DNA from: Actinomycetota bacterium
GTDB taxonomy: Bacteria; Actinomycetota; Actinomycetes; S36-B12; CAIYMF01
NCBI GenBank assembly: GCA_009699025.1
Contig: WLOZ01000024.1
Span: forward strand, 1-12,855
DNA length: 12,855 nucleotides
Reading direction: 5' to 3'
Under the pieces are notes generated by a model. It searched no databases and was not told the DNA's origin. It saw only the letters and a list, made by a program, of their open reading frames with translations. Below, one piece after another: positions 8,601-12,855 of the stretch. Numbering within the stretch: position 1 is the first letter of the stretch; each line of letters starts with the position of its first letter. The position numbers and the translations under genes were made by a program.

Positions 8601-9288
8601 CATCAGCAGTGGCGAGCAAAAGTGGGCCCAGCGATCTCCGCTGGTGCTGCTGCTGCCGCACGGGTTCGAGGGTCAGGGCCCCGACCACTCGTCGGCGCGC
8701 ATTGAGCGCTTCCTGCAGCTGTGTGCACAGGACAACATGACCGTGGCCATGCCCACCACCCCCGCATCGTTCTTCCACCTATTGCGCTGGCAGGCGCTCT
8801 CGACTCTTACACGACCCCTCATCGTGTTCACACCCAAGTCGATGCTGAGGCTCAAGGCCGCGCAGTCAGCGACCGCCGACTTCACCGAGGGTCACTTCGA
8901 TGCCGTAATCGCCGACACCACTGCTGACCCGAGTGCGGTACGCCGCGTTCTGCTCTGCAGCGGCAAGGTGTACTACGACCTTGCCGCCGAGCGTGCGAAG
9001 CGAGGGGCCACCGACACCGCCATCGTGCGGCTCGAGAGGCTCTACCCCATTCCGCATGTCACACTGCCGCGCGCCCTCGCGCCCTTCGTCGGTGCCGAGG
9101 AGGTTCGCTGGGTTCAGGAGGAGCCGGCCAACCAGGGCGCCTGGTCGTTCATGGCCATGAATCTGCCGCAGGTCATTGGGCGCGCGCTCGTTCCGATTAC
9201 CCGCCCGGCCTCGTCGTCGCCCGCGGTGGGAAGCCACCAGCGGCACGAGGAGGAGCAGGAGCGTCTCGTGCACGCGGCCTTCGAGTAG
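5656..9288 (+). CDS. kgd: Multifunctional 2-oxoglutarate metabolism enzyme Kgd (E2-like + E1o fusion)
   Basis: Actinobacterial Kgd/OdhA-type thiamine-diphosphate enzyme of the TCA cycle. It acts as E1 of the 2-oxoglutarate dehydrogenase complex and can also decarboxylate 2-oxoglutarate or make 2-hydroxy-3-oxoadipate. The chosen start is GTG at 5656 with GAGAGG upstream, giving 1210 residues, close to mycobacterial Kgd. Order of parts: an N-terminal helix segment with [12 protein letters not shown] (11-22); a Pro/Ala/Val-rich linker (about 45-110); an acyltransferase-like domain (about 113-330) with TYDHRIIQG and H311, but no lipoyl domain; and the E1o domain (about 364-1210). In E1o I see [10 protein letters not shown] (H537), the ThDP/Mg motif GDAAFAGQG (D636) with NNQVGF (N668-N669), [13 protein letters not shown] (897 on), and [13 protein letters not shown] (H1002, H1011). 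Family members are inhibited by unphosphorylated GarA/OdhI and activated by acetyl-CoA; that is family knowledge. The DUF6104-like gene follows 8 nt later. Confidence 0.97.
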   Translation: MLSDTPLPSAFGTNEWLVDEIYQQYLADPATVDPAWWEFFADYQPTEHGAAAMQALPDLPDLPAVSDVPAAVPAVPAVPATPVTAAVPPSPSPPTTVAPTPLKGPAARVVINMEASLSVPTATSVRAVPAKLLIDNRIVINNHLVRSRGGKVSFTHLIGYAVVRALATIPEMNWAYAEVDGKPAMLKNEQVNLGLAIDLAKPDGTRQLLVPSIKGAGTMDFATFWATYDDLVRKARGGKLVVDDFAGTTISLTNPGTIGTVHSVPRLMAGQGAIVGVGALEYPAEWQGASPETIARQGISKTITLTSTYDHRIIQGAQSGDFLRLIHGLLLGDDGFYEDIFRSLRIPYKPIQWAGDIATTHDDELSKTARVQELIHAYRVRGHLMADIDPLEYLQRTHPDLEIESHGLTLWDLDREFATGGFGGKRWMKLREILGVLRDSYCRTVGVEYMHIQDPDQRAWLQERIEVRHSKPPREEQLRILRTLNAAEAFETFLQTKYVGQKRFSLEGGESTIPLLDAVLTASADAELNEVCIGMPHRGRLNVLANIAGKSYGQIFREFEGEYGEESVQGSGDVKYHLGTQGTFTSQHGTSVDVYLAANPSHLEAVNPVLEGIVRARQDLLPRDTFSVLPVLMHGDAAFAGQGVVVETLQLSQLRGYRTGGTIHLIVNNQVGFTTSPRYSRSTTYCTDPARIIQAPIFHVNGDDPEACVYVALLAFEFRQQFHKDVAIDLVCYRRRGHNEADDPSLTQPTMYQLIDQKRSVRKIYTENLIGRGDISVEEAEAALRDYRDQLERVFQETHEDVESDETSSEVVRTGQQTLAPQTPAFEVETSITREVVDRVVNSQLQMPEGFTVHPRLAPQLARRAEMVENDTIDWGMGEALAIGSLLTEGRTVRLAGQDTRRGTFGHRHAVIVDAKTGWQYKPLKQCYENGGKLYVFDSPLSEYAAMGFEYGYSVARPDALVMWEAQFGDFVDGAQTIIDEFISSGEQKWAQRSPLVLLLPHGFEGQGPDHSSARIERFLQLCAQDNMTVAMPTTPASFFHLLRWQALSTLTRPLIVFTPKSMLRLKAAQSATADFTEGHFDAVIADTTADPSAVRRVLLCSGKVYYDLAAERAKRGATDTAIVRLERLYPIPHVTLPRALAPFVGAEEVRWVQEEPANQGAWSFMAMNLPQVIGRALVPITRPASSSPAVGSHQRHEEEQERLVHAAFE

Positions 9289-9296
9289 GAGTTGCC

Positions 9297-9470
9297 ATGT
9301 ACTTCACGGATCGAGGAATCGAGGAACTCGTCGCACGGCGCGGTGAGGAGGAGGTCACTCTCGCGTGGCTGGGCGACCGCCTCACCGAGTTCGTCGACCT
9401 TAACCCCGAGTTCGAGGTGCCGGTCGAGCGACTGGCGACCTGGCTGGCCCGACTCGGCGACGACGACTGA
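9297..9470 (+). CDS. Small conserved actinobacterial protein, DUF6104-like
   Basis: A 57-residue acidic soluble protein, function unknown. It begins MYFTDRGIEELVARRGEEEV and ends in ERLATWLARLGDDD, with the core LTEFVDLNPEFEVPVER. From memory this matches the small DUF6104 family of Actinobacteria nearly end to end. It has no membrane segment, no cysteine and no metal motif, and looks like a short helical domain. The ATG at 9297 is preceded by GGAG (9288-9291), which overlaps the end of the kgd stop codon, and lies 8 nt after kgd, so it is probably co-transcribed and coupled with it. Only 2 nt separate its stop from that of the convergent MDR gene. A role linked to Kgd is suggested by position only. 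Family assignment is by recalled resemblance, not by a search. Confidence 0.82.
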   Translation: MYFTDRGIEELVARRGEEEVTLAWLGDRLTEFVDLNPEFEVPVERLATWLARLGDDD

Positions 9471-9472
9471 CC

Positions 9473-10441
9473 TCAGACGTTGATAACCACCTTGCCGAAG
9501 GCATCGCCGGTGGCGAGTCGCTCGAAGGCTGCCCGCGAGTCGCGCAGGTCGAACTGCGAGTCGATCAGCGGACGCACATCGAGCCGGGCGCACAGGTCAA
9601 CCAGTTCGGCAAGTTCGTCACGGGTGCCCATCGTTGAGCCGATCACGCTGAGCTGAAGGAAGAAGACGCGGTTGAGGTCGGCGCTGGGAGCCGCACCACT
9701 GGTTGCTCCCGACACCACCACCCGCCCTCCGGGTCGCAGCGACTTGAGCGAGTGATCCCACGTGGCCGCGCCCACCGTCTCGATCACCAGATCGCACCGC
9801 TCGGGAAGGCGAGTGCCCGGCTCGAAGGCGTCGTGCGCGCCGATTTCCTTGGCCCGTTCACGCTTAGCCTCGTCACGGCTGGTCGCCCATACTCGGGCGC
9901 CGAGGGCTTGGGCAAGCACAATGGCGGCGGTGGCCACCCCGCCCCCCGCCCCCTGCACGAGCACGGTCTGGCCGGGGGTGAGCTGACCGCGCGTGGTGAG
10001 CATGCGGTAGGCCGTGAGCCAGGCGGTGGGCAGGCAGGCCGCCTCCTGCCAGCCGAGAACAGCAGGCTTAGGAATGAGGTTGCGACGCGGCACCATGACC
10101 TTCTCGGCGAGGGTGCCGTTGTGCACCTCCGAGAGCAGCGAGCGCCGTGGGTCGAGGGTCTCATCACCCCCACCTGCGGCCGGATCGCCGATGACGGCGT
10201 GCACGATGACCTCGGTGCCGTCGTCGGCCACACCTGCCGCGTCACAGCCCAAAATCATCGGCAGCTGCTCAGCCTTGATGCCCACGCCCTTGAGGGTCCA
10301 CAGGTCGTGATGATTGAGGGCCGCAGCTCGCACGGTGACAACCGCCCAGTCCTCGGGGGGTTCGGGGTCGTCGTGCTCTCCAAGCACAAGGCCCTCAAGG
10401 GGATTGTCGGCATTGATGCTGGCAGCGCTCACGGCAAACAT
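9473..10441 (-). CDS. Zinc-free MDR dehydrogenase (alcohol dehydrogenase/QOR superfamily)
   Basis: Medium-chain dehydrogenase/reductase of 322 residues, predicted cytoplasmic NAD(P)(H)-dependent oxidoreductase of unknown substrate. The catalytic domain has AALNHHDLWTLKGVG (40-54) and PMILGCDAAGV (61-71); Cys-Asp replaces the GHE zinc motif, and the four-cysteine structural zinc loop is absent, so annotation as 'zinc-binding' would refer to the fold only. The Rossmann part has VLVQGAGGGVATAAIVLAQ (160-178) and RPGGRVVVSGATSG (236-249), and ends in GKVVINV. The ATG at 10441 has no Shine-Dalgarno of its own but lies inside the last codons of the AbrB-like gene (13-nt overlap), so translation probably depends on that gene. 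It is convergent with the DUF6104-like gene, 2 nt apart. Confidence 0.9.
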   Translation of the reverse strand: MFAVSAASINADNPLEGLVLGEHDDPEPPEDWAVVTVRAAALNHHDLWTLKGVGIKAEQLPMILGCDAAGVADDGTEVIVHAVIGDPAAGGGDETLDPRRSLLSEVHNGTLAEKVMVPRRNLIPKPAVLGWQEAACLPTAWLTAYRMLTTRGQLTPGQTVLVQGAGGGVATAAIVLAQALGARVWATSRDEAKRERAKEIGAHDAFEPGTRLPERCDLVIETVGAATWDHSLKSLRPGGRVVVSGATSGAAPSADLNRVFFLQLSVIGSTMGTRDELAELVDLCARLDVRPLIDSQFDLRDSRAAFERLATGDAFGKVVINV

Positions 10442-10890
10442 GGAGACACGCTAGCGGGTGGAAGTAGTCCGTGCTCCCGCAGCCGTTCGACCAGACGGGC
10501 CCGGTCGGCGTTCGCCTGCCGACATCGGGCCTGATCGCCCTGATACAGCTCCTGCGCCAGGGGCATGCGCACCATGGTCCACCTCCTGCCGTACTCGTCG
10601 TCCGACTCACCCTCGAAGCGCTCGAAGAGGTTGAGGGGGGTGAAGAGCCTCTCGATGAACCTGCGCTCATGCGGGGCCAACGACTCCCAACTTCCGGGTT
10701 CGGCACGTTCGGCGTCACGCGCAGCCGCCTCGGCTCGTGTCGCGAGTTCAACCGGCCAGAGTTCGATCACGCCGTCGTGGCGCTCACGTACCTCCAGCAC
10801 GGCCCCCGGCTCCTCGAGCCCGAGGCGCCGTCGCAGTTCGATGGGGAGAACGATTGCTCCGCGCGCACGGACCGTGACGTGGACTGACAC
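10429..10890 (-). CDS. AbrB/MazE/SpoVT-fold DNA-binding protein with unknown C-terminal half
   Basis: Probable transcription factor or orphan antitoxin-like protein of 153 residues. Residues 1-48 (start MSVHVTVRARGAIVLPIELRR, then LGLEEPGAVLEV) fit the swapped-hairpin AbrB fold, including the typical Pro-hydrophobic-Glu-Leu-Arg helix. Residues 50-153 are not recognised: a charged, mostly helical region with a conserved-looking FTPLNLFERFEGESDDE stretch (83-99) and a tail RARLVERLREHGLLPP (130-145). The start is GTG at 10890 with AGGAGG about 6 nt upstream; an open frame runs back to 11133, but the upstream part has no family resemblance. No PIN or MazF toxin gene is adjacent; the next gene, overlapping by 13 nt, is an MDR dehydrogenase. 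It contains tandem AGG codons (102-103) that create a strong internal ribosome binding site. AbrB-type proteins often regulate their own promoter, and the repeats upstream are candidate operators. Confidence 0.75.
   Translation of the reverse strand: MSVHVTVRARGAIVLPIELRRRLGLEEPGAVLEVRERHDGVIELWPVELATRAEAAARDAERAEPGSWESLAPHERRFIERLFTPLNLFERFEGESDDEYGRRWTMVRMPLAQELYQGDQARCRQANADRARLVERLREHGLLPPASVSPCLP
10573..10587 (-). promoter_or_regulatory. Strong internal ribosome binding site and ATG within the AbrB-like gene
   Basis: On the minus strand AGGAGGT (10587-10581) is followed after 5 nt by ATG (10575-10573), in frame with the AbrB-like gene. Initiation there would give a 48-residue C-terminal product without the DNA-binding domain. 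This is closer to the ideal site than most true starts in the window. Whether it is used is unknown. Confidence 0.35.
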
Positions 10891-10911
10891 GAGCTTCCTC
10901 CTCACGATGGT

Positions 10912-10926
10912 GGGGTGACGCACCCC
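10912..10926. promoter_or_regulatory. GC-rich palindrome upstream of the AbrB-like gene, candidate operator
   Basis: GGGGTG-ACG-CACCCC is a perfect 6-bp inverted repeat with a 3-bp centre. It ends 21 bp before the GTG start of the AbrB-like gene, next to its ribosome binding site. It could be a protein-binding site that blocks transcription; as an RNA hairpin its 3-nt loop is tight but possible. Role is inferred from position and symmetry. Confidence 0.4.
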
Positions 10927-10939
10927 GGGAGTGACATGG

Positions 10940-10967
10940 TTGATAGTGCGAGGGCAGATTTTCTGAA
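10940..10967 (-). promoter_or_regulatory. Possible promoter of the AbrB-like gene
   Basis: On the minus strand TTCAGA (10967-10962) and TATCAA (10945-10940) are separated by 16 nt and would give a leader of roughly 45 nt. The -35 falls inside the first 8-bp repeat unit, so a factor bound to the repeats would compete with RNA polymerase. Both hexamers are imperfect, so confidence is low. Confidence 0.25.
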
Positions 10968-10991
10968 ATTCTGAAATTCTGATTGTCTGCC
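10953..10991. repeat. Three 8-bp AT-rich direct repeats framed by a short inverted repeat
   Basis: TTCTGAAA (10961-10968), TTCTGAAA (10969-10976) and TTCTGATT (10977-10984) follow each other without gaps. They are framed by GGCAGA (10953-10958) and TCTGCC (10986-10991), a perfect 6-bp inverted repeat. The block is markedly AT-rich in GC-rich DNA and lies between two divergent genes, about 63-101 bp upstream of the AbrB-like start. AbrB-type regulators favour AT-rich flexible DNA, so an operator role is reasonable but unproven. Confidence 0.7.
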
Positions 10992-11142
10992 TCAGTGTGG
11001 GAAGACACGTATCCCCCGGGGAGGCTCGTGCTGTGCTCGTGAAACCCCTCCGCGAACATCTCACTGGGCCAGTGCGCATCATGCCCGAAAACTCCGGCGG
11101 TCCCACCGCGCTGTCCACAGGCAGTGACGGCATGATTGGCGC

Positions 11143-11823
11143 ATGACCGATTACTCACCGAACTCACTCAGCACCCCTCTCGCCGGGCGACACCTCCTCG
11201 TCACCGGAGCCGCAGGTGGCCTTGGCCCCACGGCCATCGCGGCAGCACGGGCAGCCGGCGCGAGGGTCACGCCCTGGGATCGCTACGACGTCGACCTGCT
11301 CGACGCCAACGCCGTCGCCACGGCCGTCGAAACGCTGGTCGACACCGAGGGCGGCCTCGACGGCGTCTGGCACCTCGTCGGCGGCTACCGCGGGGGTGTG
11401 GCCTTCGAAAGCGAGCCCCTCGAGAACTTTGACCTGTTGATCGACCTTGGTATCCGTACCACCGTCAACGTCACCCGAGCCGCGGCCACCGCACTGATGG
11501 CCTCTCCGCACGGCCGGTTCCTCACCATCTCCGCCCCCATCGCGGCGAAGCCCAGCGGCCAGAATGCGGCATACTCGATTTCCAAGGCGGGGTCCGACGC
11601 CGCGGTGCTCGCCCTGGCCGACCGCTTCAAGTCAACCTCGGCCACCGCCAACATCATCGTGGTGAACGCGATTGCCACGCCCGCCATGCGCGAGGCTGAG
11701 CCCGACAAAGACTGGTCACGCGCCACCACGGCCGAGCACATTGCCGACACGATGGTCTATGTCTGCAGTGATGCCGCCTCCACCATGAACGGCCAGCACG
11801 TACGGCTCATCGGAGCGGGGTAG
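11143..11823 (+). CDS. SDR family oxidoreductase with altered NAG motif
   Basis: Short-chain dehydrogenase/reductase of 226 residues, substrate unknown. The Rossmann motif TGAAGGLG is at 21-28, the catalytic serine at S130 (TISAP), and Y144 and K148 form YSISK. Where classical SDRs have NNAG, this has HLVGGYRGG (77-85), a form I associate with a smaller SDR subgroup. The helix-4 catalytic Asn position, in DLGIRTTVNVTRA, seems to be G103 instead of Asn, which would break the usual Asn-Ser-Tyr-Lys proton relay. The ATG at 11143 lacks a Shine-Dalgarno, so the message may be leaderless or weakly translated; a short 13-residue lead before the first beta strand fits the family. Its TAG stop shares its last base with the GTG start of the threonine aldolase gene, so the two are an operon with coupled translation. 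Confidence 0.88.
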   Translation: MTDYSPNSLSTPLAGRHLLVTGAAGGLGPTAIAAARAAGARVTPWDRYDVDLLDANAVATAVETLVDTEGGLDGVWHLVGGYRGGVAFESEPLENFDLLIDLGIRTTVNVTRAAATALMASPHGRFLTISAPIAAKPSGQNAAYSISKAGSDAAVLALADRFKSTSATANIIVVNAIATPAMREAEPDKDWSRATTAEHIADTMVYVCSDAASTMNGQHVRLIGAG

Positions 11824-12854
11824 TGCGCGGTTTCGCCAGCGACAACTACGCCGGCGTTCACCCCGAGGTGCTGGAGGCCATTGCTGCCGCCAACACCGAC
11901 CATGCCCGCGCCTACGGTGACGACGAGTGGACAGCCCGCGCTCAGGGCCTCTTCCGCGACCACTTCGGCGACCAGGCCGAGATGTTTCCCATGTTCAACG
12001 GCACCGGCGCCAACGTCGTGGGCCTCCAGGTGCTGCTTCGCCCCTGGGATGCCGTGATCTGCGCCTCCAGCGCGCACATCAATGTCGACGAGGGCGGTGC
12101 GCCTGAGCACCTGCTCGGAGTCAAGCTGATTGACGTGGCCACGCCCGACGGCAAGCTCACCCCCGACCTCGTGCGGTCGGTGCACTTCGGGGTCGGCGTG
12201 GTTCACCACTCCCAGCCGAGGGTGGTCTCCATCACGCAGTCGACCGAGATGGGTACCGTATACACCGCCGACGAGATCGGAGCCCTCGCCGAAGTCGCAC
12301 ATTCGCTCGACATGTATCTGCACCTCGACGGTGCACGCATCAGCAACGCGGCCGTCGGACTCCAGCTGCCCCTGCGCGCCTTCACCACCGACGTCGGCGT
12401 CGACATCCTGTCGTACGGGGGCACCAAAAACGGCGCGCTCGCGGCCGAGGCCGTGGTCGTTCTGAACCCCGGCTTGGGAGACTTCCTCGGCTTCGCGCGC
12501 AAGAACTCGATGCAGCTCGCGAGCAAGATGCGCTTCTTCTCGGCACAGTTCGTCGCCCTGCTCGAGGGTGACCTGTGGCACCGCAACGCTTCCAACGCCA
12601 ACGCCATGGCCCAGCGATTTGTCGCCGGAGTGCGCGACCTGCCGGGCATCGACCTGGTGCTCCCGGTTCAGTCCAACGGCCTGTTCCCCATCGTGCCTCG
12701 AGCAGCGATCGAGCCCCTTCAGGGTGTGAGCCCGTTCTACGTGTGGAACGAGGCCCTCAACCAGGTGCGCTGGATGTGCGCCTGGGACACCACCGAGTCC
12801 GACGTCGACGCGTTTCTCGTCGAGCTGCGAGCCCAGGTGGGCGCAACCGGCTAG
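11823..12854 (+). CDS. Low-specificity threonine aldolase (PLP, LtaE type)
   Basis: PLP-dependent fold-type I aldolase of 343 residues that splits L-threonine/L-allo-threonine and other beta-hydroxy amino acids into glycine and an aldehyde. The N-terminus MRGFASDNYAGVHPEVLEA is typical. PLP-site residues are visible: GTGAN near the phosphate (about 60), H85 in SSAHINVDE (ring stacking/catalysis), the D169/R172 pair in HLDGARISNAA, and the Schiff-base K202 in SYGGTKNGA. E227 and K228 are not in play; instead FARKNSMQLASKMRFFSAQ follows, a family-typical segment. The GTG at 11823 overlaps the SDR stop by one base (TAGTG), and no other start fits. The gene is complete, ending one base before the right edge. 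Strict L or allo preference cannot be read from sequence. Confidence 0.93.
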   Translation: MRGFASDNYAGVHPEVLEAIAAANTDHARAYGDDEWTARAQGLFRDHFGDQAEMFPMFNGTGANVVGLQVLLRPWDAVICASSAHINVDEGGAPEHLLGVKLIDVATPDGKLTPDLVRSVHFGVGVVHHSQPRVVSITQSTEMGTVYTADEIGALAEVAHSLDMYLHLDGARISNAAVGLQLPLRAFTTDVGVDILSYGGTKNGALAAEAVVVLNPGLGDFLGFARKNSMQLASKMRFFSAQFVALLEGDLWHRNASNANAMAQRFVAGVRDLPGIDLVLPVQSNGLFPIVPRAAIEPLQGVSPFYVWNEALNQVRWMCAWDTTESDVDAFLVELRAQVGATG

Positions 12855-12855
12855 A

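Larger units (their letters stand above)
10891..11142. promoter_or_regulatory. Divergent regulatory region, AbrB-like gene / SDR-aldolase operon
   Basis: These 252 nt separate two divergent transcription units. The region holds a ribosome binding site for the AbrB-like gene (10896-10902), a GC-rich palindrome (10912-10926), a possible minus-strand promoter, and an AT-rich repeat block (10953-10991). Between about 11000 and 11142, upstream of the SDR, I see no clear promoter pair and no Shine-Dalgarno before its ATG. Confidence 0.55.

Noticed and set aside
10471..10887. Plus-strand open frame of 138 codons opposite the AbrB-like gene
   Set aside because: No recognisable domain and no ribosome site; the minus strand has an AbrB domain, a good start and an operon-type overlap.
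10429..10890. Toxin-antitoxin module
   Set aside because: Only an antitoxin-like DNA-binding domain is present; neither neighbour encodes a PIN, MazF or other toxin fold.
10891..11133. N-terminal extension of the AbrB-like protein by 81 codons
   Set aside because: It would translate through the AT-rich repeats and palindrome, shows no domain, and the AbrB fold begins right at GTG 10890 with AGGAGG upstream.
11757..12581. Minus-strand open frame of 274 codons
   Set aside because: It is antisense to the threonine aldolase gene, which has all PLP-site residues; long antisense frames are common in GC-rich DNA.

Overview
The window is GC-rich, tightly packed bacterial DNA of actinobacterial (Actinomycetota) type. 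The strongest evidence is the single-chain Kgd protein (E2-like plus 2-oxoglutarate E1 domains), which is typical of Actinobacteria. It is followed by a 57-codon gene that I recall as the actinobacterial DUF6104 family. GTG starts and GC-rich third codon positions fit as well. Order level (perhaps Micrococcales or a relative) is a guess. There are no RNA genes, insertion sequences, phage genes or CRISPR arrays, and the region looks like ordinary chromosome.

Layout. (1) 1-2075, minus strand: an L,D-transpeptidase for the cell wall, then sbcD (nuclease subunit of SbcCD), whose last codons run off the left edge. (2) 2201-3802, plus strand: a sugar-porter MFS transporter, divergent from the transpeptidase. 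(3) 3759-5496, minus strand: a zinc-free quinone-oxidoreductase-like MDR followed one base later by a carbonyl-reductase-like SDR, whose end overlaps the transporter gene tail to tail. (4) 5656-9470, plus strand: kgd, a TCA-cycle enzyme, followed 8 nt later by the small DUF6104-like gene. (5) 9473-10890, minus strand: an AbrB/MazE-fold protein with an unrecognised C-terminal half, overlapping by 13 nt the start of a second zinc-free MDR dehydrogenase. (6) 10891-11142: the only AT-rich, repeat-bearing intergenic region. (7) 11143-12854, plus strand: a divergent SDR and a threonine aldolase whose GTG start shares one base with the SDR stop codon.

How they fit together. Kgd and the sugar transporter serve central carbon metabolism, and the four MDR/SDR genes are NAD(P)H-dependent oxidoreductases with unknown substrates. 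The SDR-aldolase pair may form one small pathway, with the aldolase releasing glycine and an aldehyde.

I do not see a complete new defence or mobile system. The most unusual part is the AbrB-like gene and its control region at 10429-11142. It has three 8-bp AT-rich direct repeats inside a short inverted repeat, a GC-rich palindrome close to the start codon, no toxin partner, and an in-frame internal start with a strong ribosome binding site.
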